Position numbers and translations under genes: made by a program
In this document: positions 1-6,829 of the stretch, piece by piece
How the letters are laid out: every line of letters begins with the position of its first letter
Numbering within the stretch: the stretch's first letter is position 1
Notes under the pieces: model-generated
Database searches by the model: none
What the model was told of the DNA's origin: nothing
The model's input: only the letters and a program-made list of their open reading frames with translations
Assembly: GCA_902476875.1 (NCBI GenBank)
Contig: CABSFC010000041.1
Location: forward strand, 1 to 21,360
Length of the DNA stretch: 21,360 bases
Direction of reading: 5' to 3'
Source of the DNA: an uncultured Oscillibacter sp.
GTDB taxonomy: Bacteria; Bacillota; Clostridia; Oscillospirales; Oscillospiraceae

Positions 1-76
1 GGGCGGGGGCCGCGGCCTCCTCGATCAGATCGCCGTCCACCAGCCCTAAAATACGGAACAGCCGTTCGCCTTTCAC
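1..76 (-). CDS. N-terminal fragment of the gene after the sigma factor, possibly its anti-sigma partner
   Basis: A GTG start at 76-74 overlaps the TGA stop of the sigma factor gene (73-75), and the frame stays open to the window edge, giving about 25 residues that begin MKGERLFRILGLVDGDLIEE. The GTGA overlap implies translational coupling with the sigma gene. In clostridia a gene in this position is often the membrane anti-sigma factor, and short acidic N-termini of this type are common there. The visible part holds no domain, so the anti-sigma role is inferred from position only. Confidence 0.55.
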   Translation of the reverse strand, partial: MKGERLFRILGLVDGDLIEEAAAPA

Positions 77-633
77 AGGGCCACCCCCTCCTTTTCCAGA
101 TATGCCCGCAGGCTGTTTCGCGTGCGGAACAGGGAGGATTTTACCTTGCCCTGTCCGCAGCCCAGCCTCGCGGCGATGTCCGCCACGCCCTCGCCGTACC
201 AGTACCGCCGCAGGAAGATGATCCGGCTCTCCGCCGGGAGCCTCCGCAGAAACGCGCTGATCAGGCCCGCGATCTCCCGGTCCTCCAGCAGCCGCTCCGT
301 GCCGTGGGGCGCGGGGACGCAGCCGTCCAGCTCCCCCAGCAGAAGCTCCGTCTCGGCTCCGCCCCGCTTCTGGGCCCGGGCCTGCTTCCAGCGGTCCAGG
401 GACAGGTTCCGGGCAATGCGGCCCAGCCACGCCTGAAAAGCGTTGGGCCTGGCGGGCGGGATGGCGTTCCAGGTTTTGAGGTAGGTGTCGTTGACACACT
501 CCTCCGCGTCGCCGTGGCTGCGCAGGATGTTCCAGGCAATGCCCCACAGGAATCCGCCGTACTTGCCCGCCGTCTCCGCGACGGCCCGCTGGTCCCGGTC
601 CCAGTACAGGCCGATGATCTCGCTGTCCTCCAT
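73..633 (-). CDS. ECF-type sigma-70 family RNA polymerase sigma factor
   Basis: The 186-residue protein has the two-domain layout of extracytoplasmic-function sigma factors. Region 2 lies at roughly residues 10-80, with the core-binding and -10-recognition stretch around DAEECVNDTYLKTW and ARNLSLDRWK. Region 4 lies at roughly 125-180, with the helix-turn-helix VADIAARLGCGQGKVKSSLF. Nothing resembling regions 1 or 3 is present, and the length is normal for the family. The ATG at 633 follows an AAAAGGAGG ribosome site. Upstream (673-699) is a TGAAAC-N17-CGTC promoter, the type read by many ECF sigma factors, so the gene probably activates itself. The next gene overlaps its stop codon. The signal sensed and the target genes cannot be read from this window. 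Confidence 0.93.
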   Translation of the reverse strand: MEDSEIIGLYWDRDQRAVAETAGKYGGFLWGIAWNILRSHGDAEECVNDTYLKTWNAIPPARPNAFQAWLGRIARNLSLDRWKQARAQKRGGAETELLLGELDGCVPAPHGTERLLEDREIAGLISAFLRRLPAESRIIFLRRYWYGEGVADIAARLGCGQGKVKSSLFRTRNSLRAYLEKEGVAL

Positions 634-672
634 GGGCTGTCCGCCTCCTTTTCATATGCTTTTAATCAGTAA

Positions 673-699
673 GACGAAAAAAACGGAGCAGCCGTTTCA
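673..699 (-). promoter_or_regulatory. ECF-type (probably autoregulatory) promoter of the sigma factor gene
   Basis: On the minus strand TGAAAC (699-694) is followed after 17 bp by CGTC (676-673). This matches the -35/-10 pattern of Bacillus-type ECF promoters. The spacer contains a small AAACGG-CTGCT-CCGTTT palindrome followed by a T-run, so it could also stop readthrough from upstream. Confidence 0.65.
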
Positions 700-711
700 C
701 GTCACATGAAA

Positions 712-738
712 ATTTCCGGGGGAAATTCCCCCGGAAAT
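712..738 (-). terminator. Intrinsic terminator of the osmoprotectant ABC operon
   Basis: A perfect 11-bp stem (712-722 with 728-738, ATTTCCGGGGG type) closes a 5-base loop. In minus-strand reading it is followed by TTTC. It lies 16 bp beyond the stop of the permease-binding protein fusion and upstream of the sigma factor promoter, so it separates the two units. Confidence 0.75.
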
Positions 739-753
739 CATGGTATCAGGCTT

Positions 754-2277
754 TTATCCGTCCAACAATCCCCGGCTGACCAGGAACTCCCAGGCCACGT
801 CGTCCACGGCGCGGCCCAAAACGTCCACCTGATAGGTCATCTCCACCATGTCGTCGTTGGCGATCCGGCCCGCCAGCAGGTTCAGGACCTCCTCCAGCTC
901 AGGGGCGGTCTCGGCGAACTTCTCAAAGGTGTCCTCCCGGACCAGAAGGACGCCGTTGTAATCGGGGAAGAAGCTCCGGTCGTCCTCCAGCACCTTCAGT
1001 CCCGCCTTGCGGTTCAGGCCGTCGGTGGCGTAGACCTCGGTGACGTCGAAGCTGCCCTTTTCCGCGGCGGCGTACTTCAAACTGACGTCCACGGACATGA
1101 CATCCTTGAAATCCAGGCCGTAGAACGCGGTGAAGGGGCCAAACTTCATGCTGCCCTCCTGCGTGAAGAACTCGTGTTCCGCGCCGAAGACCAGCTGGTC
1201 CGCCACGGGGATCAGGTCGCTGACGGTCTCCAGGCCGTATTGGTCCGCCACGGTCTGGGGCACCGCGATGGCGTAGGTGTTGTCAAAGCCCAGCTTTTCC
1301 AGCAGGCGGAGGCCGTACCGCTCCCCGGCCACCTGATTGGCGTAGTCGTAGATGGAGACGCCCTCCGGCACGTCGGCGGTGTCCAGCTGCAAAAACGTGG
1401 TCAGCAGGGTGCCGTCATAGGAGATCATCAAATCGCAGGTGTGGCCGTCCCCGATGAGGGACTTGAAGTTGTTCACCTGGGACATCTGGTCCTGGATGGT
1501 GACGGTGAGGTCCGTCCGGTCCTCCACCAGCATCTTCACCATGTGGTGCATGATCTGGGTCTCGGAGTAATCCCCGTCGTAGAGCAGCAGCTCGCTGTCC
1601 CCACCGCCCCGGCCCAAGCCGTAGGGCAGCAGCAGGACGAAAGCCAGCAGCATGGCCGCCACGGGGACCCACATACGTTTGGAGCCGCCCCGGGAGGCGC
1701 GCATCTGCTTTTCAAAGCGGCCCATCAGCAGGTCCAGGACGATGGCGATGACCATCAACGCCCCGGTGCCGGAGAGGATCAGGGACATGTCCTGGATGCG
1801 GATGCCCCGGTTGATGATGCCGCCAAGGCCCCCGCCGCCCACATAGGCCGCGAAGACGGCGGTGCCGATGGCGTTGACCACGGCGATGCGGATGCCGGTG
1901 AACACGGTGGGGAAGGCCAGGGGAAACTCCACCATCAGCGTCCGGTAGGGCTTGCTCATGCCCATGCCCCGGGCCGCCTCCTTGACGCCGGGGTCCACCT
2001 CCTGGAGGCCCAGGCAGGTGTTCCGCACGATGGGGAGGAGGGAGTACAGGGTGATGCCGGTGATGACGGTCGGCTTTCCCGGGCCGATGAATACCATGAT
2101 GATGCCCAGCAGCGCCAGGGAGGGGATGGTCTGCAAAATGTCCACCACCCGCAAAATGACGGCCCGGGCCCTGGGATAGACGTAGGCCAGGATGCCCAGC
2201 GGCAGTCCGATGGCGATGGACAAAACGCTTGCCGCCAGCACGATGAACAGGTGCTCCCAAACCAGTGACCAGGTCAT
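754..2277 (-). CDS. Osmoprotectant-type ABC transporter permease fused to its substrate-binding domain
   Basis: The 507-residue protein joins two modules. Residues 1-210 are a binding-protein-dependent permease with several membrane segments and a conserved cytoplasmic loop around VDPGVKEAARGMGMS. A further membrane segment near residue 220 (VPVAAMLLAFVLLLPYGLG) leads to an external binding domain of the OpuAC/ProX type, about residues 235-507. Such fusions occur in BusAB-type betaine importers and in the ergothioneine transporter EgtU. The start codon overlaps the upstream permease stop (ATGA), so translation is coupled. The binding domain begins YDGDYSETQ, where OpuCC-like proteins usually have a GSKNFTEQ-like motif, so the ligand may not be glycine betaine. 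Family assignment is firm; substrate is not. Confidence 0.9.
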   Translation of the reverse strand: MTWSLVWEHLFIVLAASVLSIAIGLPLGILAYVYPRARAVILRVVDILQTIPSLALLGIIMVFIGPGKPTVITGITLYSLLPIVRNTCLGLQEVDPGVKEAARGMGMSKPYRTLMVEFPLAFPTVFTGIRIAVVNAIGTAVFAAYVGGGGLGGIINRGIRIQDMSLILSGTGALMVIAIVLDLLMGRFEKQMRASRGGSKRMWVPVAAMLLAFVLLLPYGLGRGGGDSELLLYDGDYSETQIMHHMVKMLVEDRTDLTVTIQDQMSQVNNFKSLIGDGHTCDLMISYDGTLLTTFLQLDTADVPEGVSIYDYANQVAGERYGLRLLEKLGFDNTYAIAVPQTVADQYGLETVSDLIPVADQLVFGAEHEFFTQEGSMKFGPFTAFYGLDFKDVMSVDVSLKYAAAEKGSFDVTEVYATDGLNRKAGLKVLEDDRSFFPDYNGVLLVREDTFEKFAETAPELEEVLNLLAGRIANDDMVEMTYQVDVLGRAVDDVAWEFLVSRGLLDG

Positions 2278-2915
2278 TTGCCCACCCCCTTCCGCAGGCC
2301 CCGGGGCGTGACCTTCTTCTGCAGAACGTCGATGACCGCTCCGATGGCGATGGCGAGAACGGCCGCCGGGATGGCCCCCAGCAGAATCAGGGTGTTATTG
2401 TTGGAGGAGGTGCCCTGATAGATGAAGTCGCCCAGGCCCCCCAGGCCGATCATGGCGGCCAGCACCGCCCAGGAGACGGTGTAGATGGCGGCCATCCGCA
2501 GCCCCGCGATGATGGTGGGCATGGCCAGGGGCAGCTCCACCCTGACCAGCGTCTGGAAGGGGGACATGCCGCAGCCCCTGGCGGCCTCGATATATTTGCC
2601 CTCCACCTCCAGAATACCGGTGTAGGTGTTTTTCAGCACCGGGAACATAGCGTAGACGGACAGGGCGGTGATGACGGTGGCGGGCACCATGCCCAGCCAC
2701 AGAAACAGCACGCCGATGAACACCAGGCCGGGGATGGTCTGGAAGATGGAGACAATGGGCAGAATGACGCCGGACCACTTCGGCACCCGGGACAGCAGGA
2801 TGCCCAGCACCAGACCCAGGGCAAAGCCGATGACCACGGAGACCAGCACGTACCCCGTGTGGACGGCGATGGCCTTTCCCAGCATGGCGCCGTAAGTATC
2901 AAACAGCGCCCTCAT
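2274..2915 (-). CDS. Osmoprotectant-type ABC transporter permease (OpuCB/ProW-like)
   Basis: A 213-residue integral membrane protein of the inner-membrane permease family, with about five or six hydrophobic segments and the ATPase-docking loop VEGKYIEAARGCGMSPFQTL at roughly residues 115-134. I chose the ATG at 2915 because it forms an ATGA overlap with the stop of the ATPase gene. A GTG five codons upstream (2930) is possible but lies deeper inside the ATPase gene. It should pair with the permease half of the downstream fusion as a heterodimeric channel, since two different permease modules in one operon are typical of OpuC-type importers. Confidence 0.9.
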   Translation of the reverse strand: MRALFDTYGAMLGKAIAVHTGYVLVSVVIGFALGLVLGILLSRVPKWSGVILPIVSIFQTIPGLVFIGVLFLWLGMVPATVITALSVYAMFPVLKNTYTGILEVEGKYIEAARGCGMSPFQTLVRVELPLAMPTIIAGLRMAAIYTVSWAVLAAMIGLGGLGDFIYQGTSSNNNTLILLGAIPAAVLAIAIGAVIDVLQKKVTPRGLRKGVGK

Positions 2916-4024
2916 GATCCGGCCCCCCACAGGTTTTCCGCCACGGACCGGGCCACGCTGGTCTTGGTGACGATGCCCGCGATGGTGTCGTCCTCATTCA
3001 GGACCACCACGTAGCCCGCGCCGGAGTCCAGCAGGTAGTCGAAGCTCTCCCTGGCCTCGTCGCCCACCCGGACGGTCCGGGCGGTCTTGCGGACCATGGG
3101 CTCGATGCTGGCCAGCTCCCGGCCCCAGCGGCGGATGTCCCCGATGGAGATGGTGCCGGCGTACCGGCCGTCCCCGTCGGTGACCAGCAGGGAGTCCACG
3201 CTGCTGCGGGCCATGCGCTCGGCGCACTCCAGCACGCCCCGGTCCTTCTTGACGGTGACGATATTCTTCCGCATGAAGTGCTCCACCGTGGAGGGGGCGG
3301 GGGCGTCCGGCGCGTGCTTGCCCAGAAAGTCCCGCACCAGGTCGTTGGCGGGGTGCTCCAGCATCTCCTCCGGCGAGGCTATCTGAACGATCTCGCCGCC
3401 GGACATGAAGATGATGATATCCGCCAGCTTCAGCGCCTCGTTCATGTCGTGGCTGACGAACACAATGGTCTTGTTCAGCTTCTGTTGGATGTTCTTCACT
3501 TCGTCCTGAAGGGTCTCCCGGGTCATGGGGTCCAGGGCGCTGAAGGGCTCATCCATCAGTACGATGGGGGGCGAGGCAGCCAGCGCCCGCAGCACGCCGA
3601 TGCGCTGCTGCTGGCCGCCGGACAGCTCCGAGGGGTACTTGTCCGCGTACTGCTCCATGCCGACCAGCTTCAACAGCTCCCGGACGATCCCGTCGCACCG
3701 GCTCTTGTCGTACTTCAAGAGCTTCGGCACCACGCAGATGTTCTGCGCCACCGTCATGTTGGGGAACAGGCCGATCTGCTGGATGACATAGCCGATGTGC
3801 CGCCGCAGCTCCACCTTGTCGGAGGAGCGGATATCGTGCCCGTCGATGGAGATGGTGCCGGCATCGATGTCGATCAGGCGGTTGATGGTCTTCAGGGTGG
3901 TGGTCTTGCCGCAGCCGGAGGGGCCGATCAGGACCACGAACTGCCCGTCGGGAATGGTGAAGCTCAGATCTTTGAGGATGGGGGTCCTGCCGTAGCTCTT
4001 TGAGACGTGTTCAAATTGGATCAT
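2912..4024 (-). CDS. Osmoprotectant-type ABC transporter ATP-binding protein with tandem CBS domains (OpuCA/ProV-like)
   Basis: The 370-residue protein carries a full ABC domain: Walker A GPSGCGKT (34-41), Q-loop IQQIGLFP (81-88), signature LSGGQQQR (134-141), Walker B IVLMDEP (154-160) and H-loop SHD (191-193). Two CBS modules follow at about 250-305 and 308-365. This architecture is typical of quaternary-amine importers, where the CBS pair senses ionic strength or nucleotides and gates transport. The start is the ATG at 4024, preceded by AAAGGAGG; the frame is open further upstream, but that part lies in the untranslated leader. It is the first gene of a three-gene overlapping operon. Confidence 0.93.
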   Translation of the reverse strand: MIQFEHVSKSYGRTPILKDLSFTIPDGQFVVLIGPSGCGKTTTLKTINRLIDIDAGTISIDGHDIRSSDKVELRRHIGYVIQQIGLFPNMTVAQNICVVPKLLKYDKSRCDGIVRELLKLVGMEQYADKYPSELSGGQQQRIGVLRALAASPPIVLMDEPFSALDPMTRETLQDEVKNIQQKLNKTIVFVSHDMNEALKLADIIIFMSGGEIVQIASPEEMLEHPANDLVRDFLGKHAPDAPAPSTVEHFMRKNIVTVKKDRGVLECAERMARSSVDSLLVTDGDGRYAGTISIGDIRRWGRELASIEPMVRKTARTVRVGDEARESFDYLLDSGAGYVVVLNEDDTIAGIVTKTSVARSVAENLWGAGS

Positions 4025-4088
4025 GATACCTCCTTTGATGTGTCCGGACGATGGGCGGTGCCGCCCGCAAAAGCGAAAAATCACGGTT

Positions 4089-4117
4089 TGGCGCGCCGGA
4101 CGGATTCCGGCGCGCCA
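4089..4117 (-). promoter_or_regulatory. Strong hairpin in the 5' leader of the osmoprotectant ABC operon
   Basis: A perfect 11-bp stem (TGGCGCGCCGG at 4089-4099 with 4107-4117) closes a 7-base loop. In transcript direction it is followed after 8 bases by TTTTT, and then by a smaller GGGCG/CGCCC hairpin before the ribosome site. It could act as an attenuator or an mRNA stabiliser. No known riboswitch fold was recognised. Confidence 0.5.
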
Positions 4118-4183
4118 GGTCCGGAGCGGTGGAGTTGCGCCCGCTCCGCATACGATCCCCGTCATTTGTCATCTGATAATATT

Positions 4184-4212
4184 ATTATACACTGACAACT
4201 TATAAAAGTAAA
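4184..4212 (-). promoter_or_regulatory. Sigma-A promoter of the osmoprotectant ABC operon
   Basis: On the minus strand TTTACT (4212-4207) lies 17 bp before a perfect TATAAT (4189-4184). The predicted start near 4177 gives a leader of about 150 bases ahead of the ATG at 4024. Confidence 0.75.
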
Positions 4213-4225
4213 TAAAGATGTCAGT
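4191..4225. promoter_or_regulatory. Inverted repeat bracketing the promoter, candidate operator
   Basis: ACTGACA (4191-4197) and TGTCAGT (4219-4225) are perfect 7-bp inverted copies flanking the -35 hexamer and most of the spacer of the minus-strand promoter. A dimeric repressor bound here would block that promoter. The divergent ArsR-family gene starts only 185 bp away and is one possible binder, but this is inference. Confidence 0.45.
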
Positions 4226-4366
4226 TAAAATTCTGTAAACAAATTGAAAAAATATCAAAATTGGAAGAAAACACGGCTTTATGACATAAAAAATGTACTA
4301 AGCCGTGAAACGGCCGGGGGGGACCGTCTCGATTTTCTTTCCCGATGTGCCATTGGGCGAGGCGTG

Positions 4367-4375
4367 TGGTATAAT
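4367..4375 (+). promoter_or_regulatory. Extended -10 promoter of the arsR-like gene
   Basis: TGGTATAAT, a perfect -10 with the TG extension, lies 34 bp before the GTG start. No good -35 is visible, which is common for extended -10 sites. Its position rules out translation from the upstream in-frame ATG codons at 4305 and 4374. Confidence 0.65.
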
Positions 4376-4409
4376 GGTCCAAAATCCTGAACCAAAGGGG
4401 GGCGGAGCC

Positions 4410-4787
4410 GTGGAGGCGTGCGAGGAGTGCGTGGAGGTGCGGACGGCGCTGGCGGAGGAGTTTCGGGGCCTGCAGGGGCTGTTCGCGGCGCTGGGGGACG
4501 AGACCCGGCAGCGGATCTTTCTGGCGCTGCTGGAGAGCGAGCGGATGGGCCTGCGGGTGGGAGAACTGGCGGCGCGGACCCACCTCAGCCGCCCGGCGGT
4601 GAGCCATCACCTGCGCATCCTGCGGGAGGCGGAGGCCATCCGCGTCCACCGGGAGGGGACCCGGAACTACTACTACCCCAACGCGGACACGGAGCAGTGG
4701 AAGCTGCTGCGTGCCCTGGCGGGCCATATCTGCGCGGCGGTGAGCTGTGCCGCCGACGCGGGCTATCCACATTTAGAGGAGGAATAA
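4410..4787 (+). CDS. ArsR-family winged-helix transcriptional regulator
   Basis: The 125-residue protein has the compact ArsR/SmtB fold. A GDETRQRIFLALLE helix lies near residues 30-45, the recognition helix-turn-helix is LRVGELAARTHLSRPAVSHHLRIL (given here as position 53-76), and a wing follows with REGTRNYYYPN. The GTG at 4410 is preferred because the promoter -10 (4370-4375) overlaps the only upstream ATG. Cysteines sit in pairs at both ends (CEEC near the N-terminus, ICAAVSC near the C-terminus), an arrangement that could bind a metal or respond to oxidation. The classical ELCVCDL arsenic motif is absent. It overlaps in ribosome-site distance with the nitroreductase-like gene 5 bp downstream, which it probably controls. 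Confidence 0.88.
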   Translation: MEACEECVEVRTALAEEFRGLQGLFAALGDETRQRIFLALLESERMGLRVGELAARTHLSRPAVSHHLRILREAEAIRVHREGTRNYYYPNADTEQWKLLRALAGHICAAVSCAADAGYPHLEEE

Positions 4788-4792
4788 CGGTT

Positions 4793-5461
4793 ATGGAACT
4801 GATGGAAGCTATCAAAAGCCGCCACTCCGTGCGGCAGTACACGGACCGGCCCATCCCGGCGGAGGTCCTGGCGGAGCTGGAGGCGGAGACCGCCGCCTGC
4901 AACCGGGAGGGCGGTCTGCACATCCAGCTGGTGGCCGGCGAGCCGGACGCTTTTCAGGGCGTCCTGGCCCACTACGGCAAATTCCGGGGCGTCCGCAATT
5001 ACTGGGCGCTGATCGGGCCCAAGGGGCCGGAGCTGGACGAAACGCTGGGCTACTACGGTCAGCGGCTGGTGCTGAAGGCCACACAGTTGGGGCTGGACAC
5101 CTGCTGGGTGGCGCTGACCTTCCGCCGGGGCAAGTGCCGCTGTGACATCGCCCCCGGTGAAAAGCTGGTCTGCGTCGTCGCCCTGGGATACGGCGAGACC
5201 CACGGCGTCCCCCACAAGAGCAAGCCTCTGACAGACGTGTGCAAAACGGCGGGGGAGATGCCCGCCTGGTTCCGCGCCGGCGCGGAGGCGGCCCTGCTGG
5301 CCCCCACCGCCACCAACCAGCAGAAGTTCCTGCTGACGCTGGACGGCGGCAAAGTGAAAGCGGAGTCCACCGGCGGATTTTACGCGAAAGTGGATTTGGG
5401 CATCGTGAAATACCACTTCGAGATCGGGGCCGGCACAGACCATTTTACCTGGAAAACGTGA
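4793..5461 (+). CDS. Nitroreductase-family (FMN-dependent) oxidoreductase
   Basis: The 222-residue protein opens with MEAIKSRHSVRQYTDRPIP, the Arg-x-Ser-x-Arg FMN-phosphate motif of the nitroreductase superfamily. It continues with FRGVRNYWALIGPKG and a GLDTCWVAL helix, as in the TM1586-type subgroup. It presumably uses NAD(P)H to reduce a quinone, nitro compound or related electrophile in the cytoplasm; the substrate is unknown. The ATG at 4793 follows an AGAGGAGG site embedded in the last codons of the arsR-like gene, so the two are one operon. A long hairpin terminator follows 30 bp after the stop. The pairing with an ArsR regulator suggests induction by a metal or reactive compound, which is inference. 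Confidence 0.85.
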   Translation: MELMEAIKSRHSVRQYTDRPIPAEVLAELEAETAACNREGGLHIQLVAGEPDAFQGVLAHYGKFRGVRNYWALIGPKGPELDETLGYYGQRLVLKATQLGLDTCWVALTFRRGKCRCDIAPGEKLVCVVALGYGETHGVPHKSKPLTDVCKTAGEMPAWFRAGAEAALLAPTATNQQKFLLTLDGGKVKAESTGGFYAKVDLGIVKYHFEIGAGTDHFTWKT

Positions 5462-5491
5462 GGAAAAAACGCAAAAAGACAGCGGGAGCGT

Positions 5492-5532
5492 AACAAAGCA
5501 GGGACTGACGATCCGTCAGTCCCTGCTTTGTT
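5492..5532. terminator. Long bidirectional hairpin terminator
   Basis: A perfect 19-bp stem (5492-5510 with 5514-5532) closes a 3-base loop. A-rich sequence before it and a TTTGTT tail after it allow it to work for the nitroreductase transcript and for transcripts arriving on the minus strand. Confidence 0.8.
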
Positions 5533-5770
5533 CATCAGGTAAAGGAAATTTGCAAAGTATCCGCCAGCTTCCGCGGATAGCGCGGGCGGAGCGCCCGCGG
5601 GCTCTCTTTTCCGTAATAGACGGGGAGCCGTCGGCTTGGAGATAAGAGCCGTCCGGCTGAAGGTCCCCTCCGAACATCCGGAGCCTGCGGGCCTCCTCAT
5701 AGGCGGCACGGTAATAGGCGCGGAACCGCTCCGCCTCGGTCTCCGGATCGCCGCGTCTGCCGTGGATCAT
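5516..5770 (-). CDS. Small hypothetical protein downstream of serA (doubtful)
   Basis: An 84-residue frame starts at the ATG at 5770, preceded by GGAGGAGG. A longer start at 5791 is possible but has no ribosome site. The first half is acidic and helical with strong GC3 bias (around PETEAERFRAYYRAAYEEAR). The second half is basic, and its stop lies inside the terminator stem. I recognise no family. It follows serA on the same strand after 117 bp. The change in character halfway could mean a frameshifted remnant rather than an intact gene. Confidence 0.4.
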   Translation of the reverse strand: MIHGRRGDPETEAERFRAYYRAAYEEARRLRMFGGDLQPDGSYLQADGSPSITEKRARGRSARAIRGSWRILCKFPLPDEQSRD

Positions 5771-5887
5771 GGCCTCCTCCAATAAAATCAAATGGCGGAA
5801 GTCGTCAAAGGCGGGGGAGCGCCTTCGCCTTCCAAGAATATCGTCCCGGCAGAGTCTGCCGGACCGGCTGCCTGTTGATATGAGGTA

Positions 5888-6802
5888 TCAGCCCTCGAAG
5901 TGCTCCACGATGTCCACCAGCTCGGCGCCGATGCGCTTCTGGGCCTCTTTCGTGCCCGCGCCCACATGGGGCATGCAGGATACCGCCGGATGGGCGGCCA
6001 GCTCCCAGTTGGGGTCCTTCTCGCTGAGCCACACGTCCAGGCCCGCGGCCTTCACCTTGCCGGAGTTCAATGCCTCCAGCAGCGCTGCCTCGTCCACGTT
6101 GCTGCCCCGGGACACGTTGACGATCACCACGCCGTCCTTCATCTTCGCGATGCTCTCCGCGTCCACCAGGGCCTTGTCGCCGCCGGGGGCGCAGAGGACG
6201 ATGATGTCGGACTGGGCCAGCAACTCGTCCATGGAGACGAACTTCATGGTCTCGCACTCGCAGCCCTCGGGCTTGTTGCGGTGGACCACGGACAGCACCT
6301 TCATGCCCAGGGCCTGGCCCTTGGCGCCCACCAGCTGGCCGATACGGCCGTAGCCGATGACGCCCATGGTCTTGCCCATCAGCTCAAAGCCCTTGGAGTA
6401 GGCTTTCTTCTCCCACTTCTTCTCCCGCATGGTGTGCCCGGCGATGGAGATGTTCCGGGCGCAGGAGAACAGCAGGGCGATGGCCAGCTCCGCCACGGCG
6501 TTGGAGGAGGCACGGGGGGTGTTCTTCACGGTGATGCCCGCCGCCTCGGCGTACTTCACGGCGATGTTGTCCACGCCCACGCCGGCCCGGATGATGAGCT
6601 TCAGGCGGCTGCCCCTGGCGGCGTCGATCTGGGGCTCCTTGATCTTGGTGGCAGAGCGGATGATAACCGCGTCGAAGTCCCGCAGGGCGGCGCCCAGGGC
6701 GTCGGGTTCGTAGAACTGCTCCACGACCTCGTAGCCGTCCCTGCGCAGATGCTTGATGGCGCCCGCGTCCATACCGTCGGTGACTAAAACTCTAAAAGAC
6801 AT
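5888..6802 (-). CDS. serA: D-3-phosphoglycerate dehydrogenase, short form without ACT domain
   Basis: The 304-residue protein belongs to the D-isomer 2-hydroxyacid dehydrogenase family. It has the Rossmann motif GYGRIG (151-155 region) and the catalytic set Arg232 (in NVSRGSNVDEAAL), Glu261 and His279 (in MPHVGAGT). It oxidises 3-phosphoglycerate to 3-phosphohydroxypyruvate, the first step of serine synthesis. The next enzyme, SerC, is encoded just upstream. It lacks the C-terminal ACT regulatory domain of longer SerA types, so direct serine feedback by that route is unlikely. After the glycine motif the acidic residue that normally favours NAD is missing (VVHRN), which hints at NADP use. The ATG at 6802 follows an AAGGGG site. 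Confidence 0.9.
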   Translation of the reverse strand: MSFRVLVTDGMDAGAIKHLRRDGYEVVEQFYEPDALGAALRDFDAVIIRSATKIKEPQIDAARGSRLKLIIRAGVGVDNIAVKYAEAAGITVKNTPRASSNAVAELAIALLFSCARNISIAGHTMREKKWEKKAYSKGFELMGKTMGVIGYGRIGQLVGAKGQALGMKVLSVVHRNKPEGCECETMKFVSMDELLAQSDIIVLCAPGGDKALVDAESIAKMKDGVVIVNVSRGSNVDEAALLEALNSGKVKAAGLDVWLSEKDPNWELAAHPAVSCMPHVGAGTKEAQKRIGAELVDIVEHFEG

Positions 6803-6829
6803 ATTTCATTCCCCTTTTCTTCATTTCCG

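Noticed and set aside
706..2268. A 520-codon plus-strand frame opposite the permease-binding protein fusion
   Set aside because: It is rich in His, Gln, Gly and Asp and has no domain. It is the antisense shadow of a well-recognised ABC gene with GC-rich codons.
4305..4409. An N-terminal extension of the ArsR-family protein
   Set aside because: The extended -10 promoter at 4367-4375 lies inside this stretch, so it is not transcribed from that promoter with the gene.
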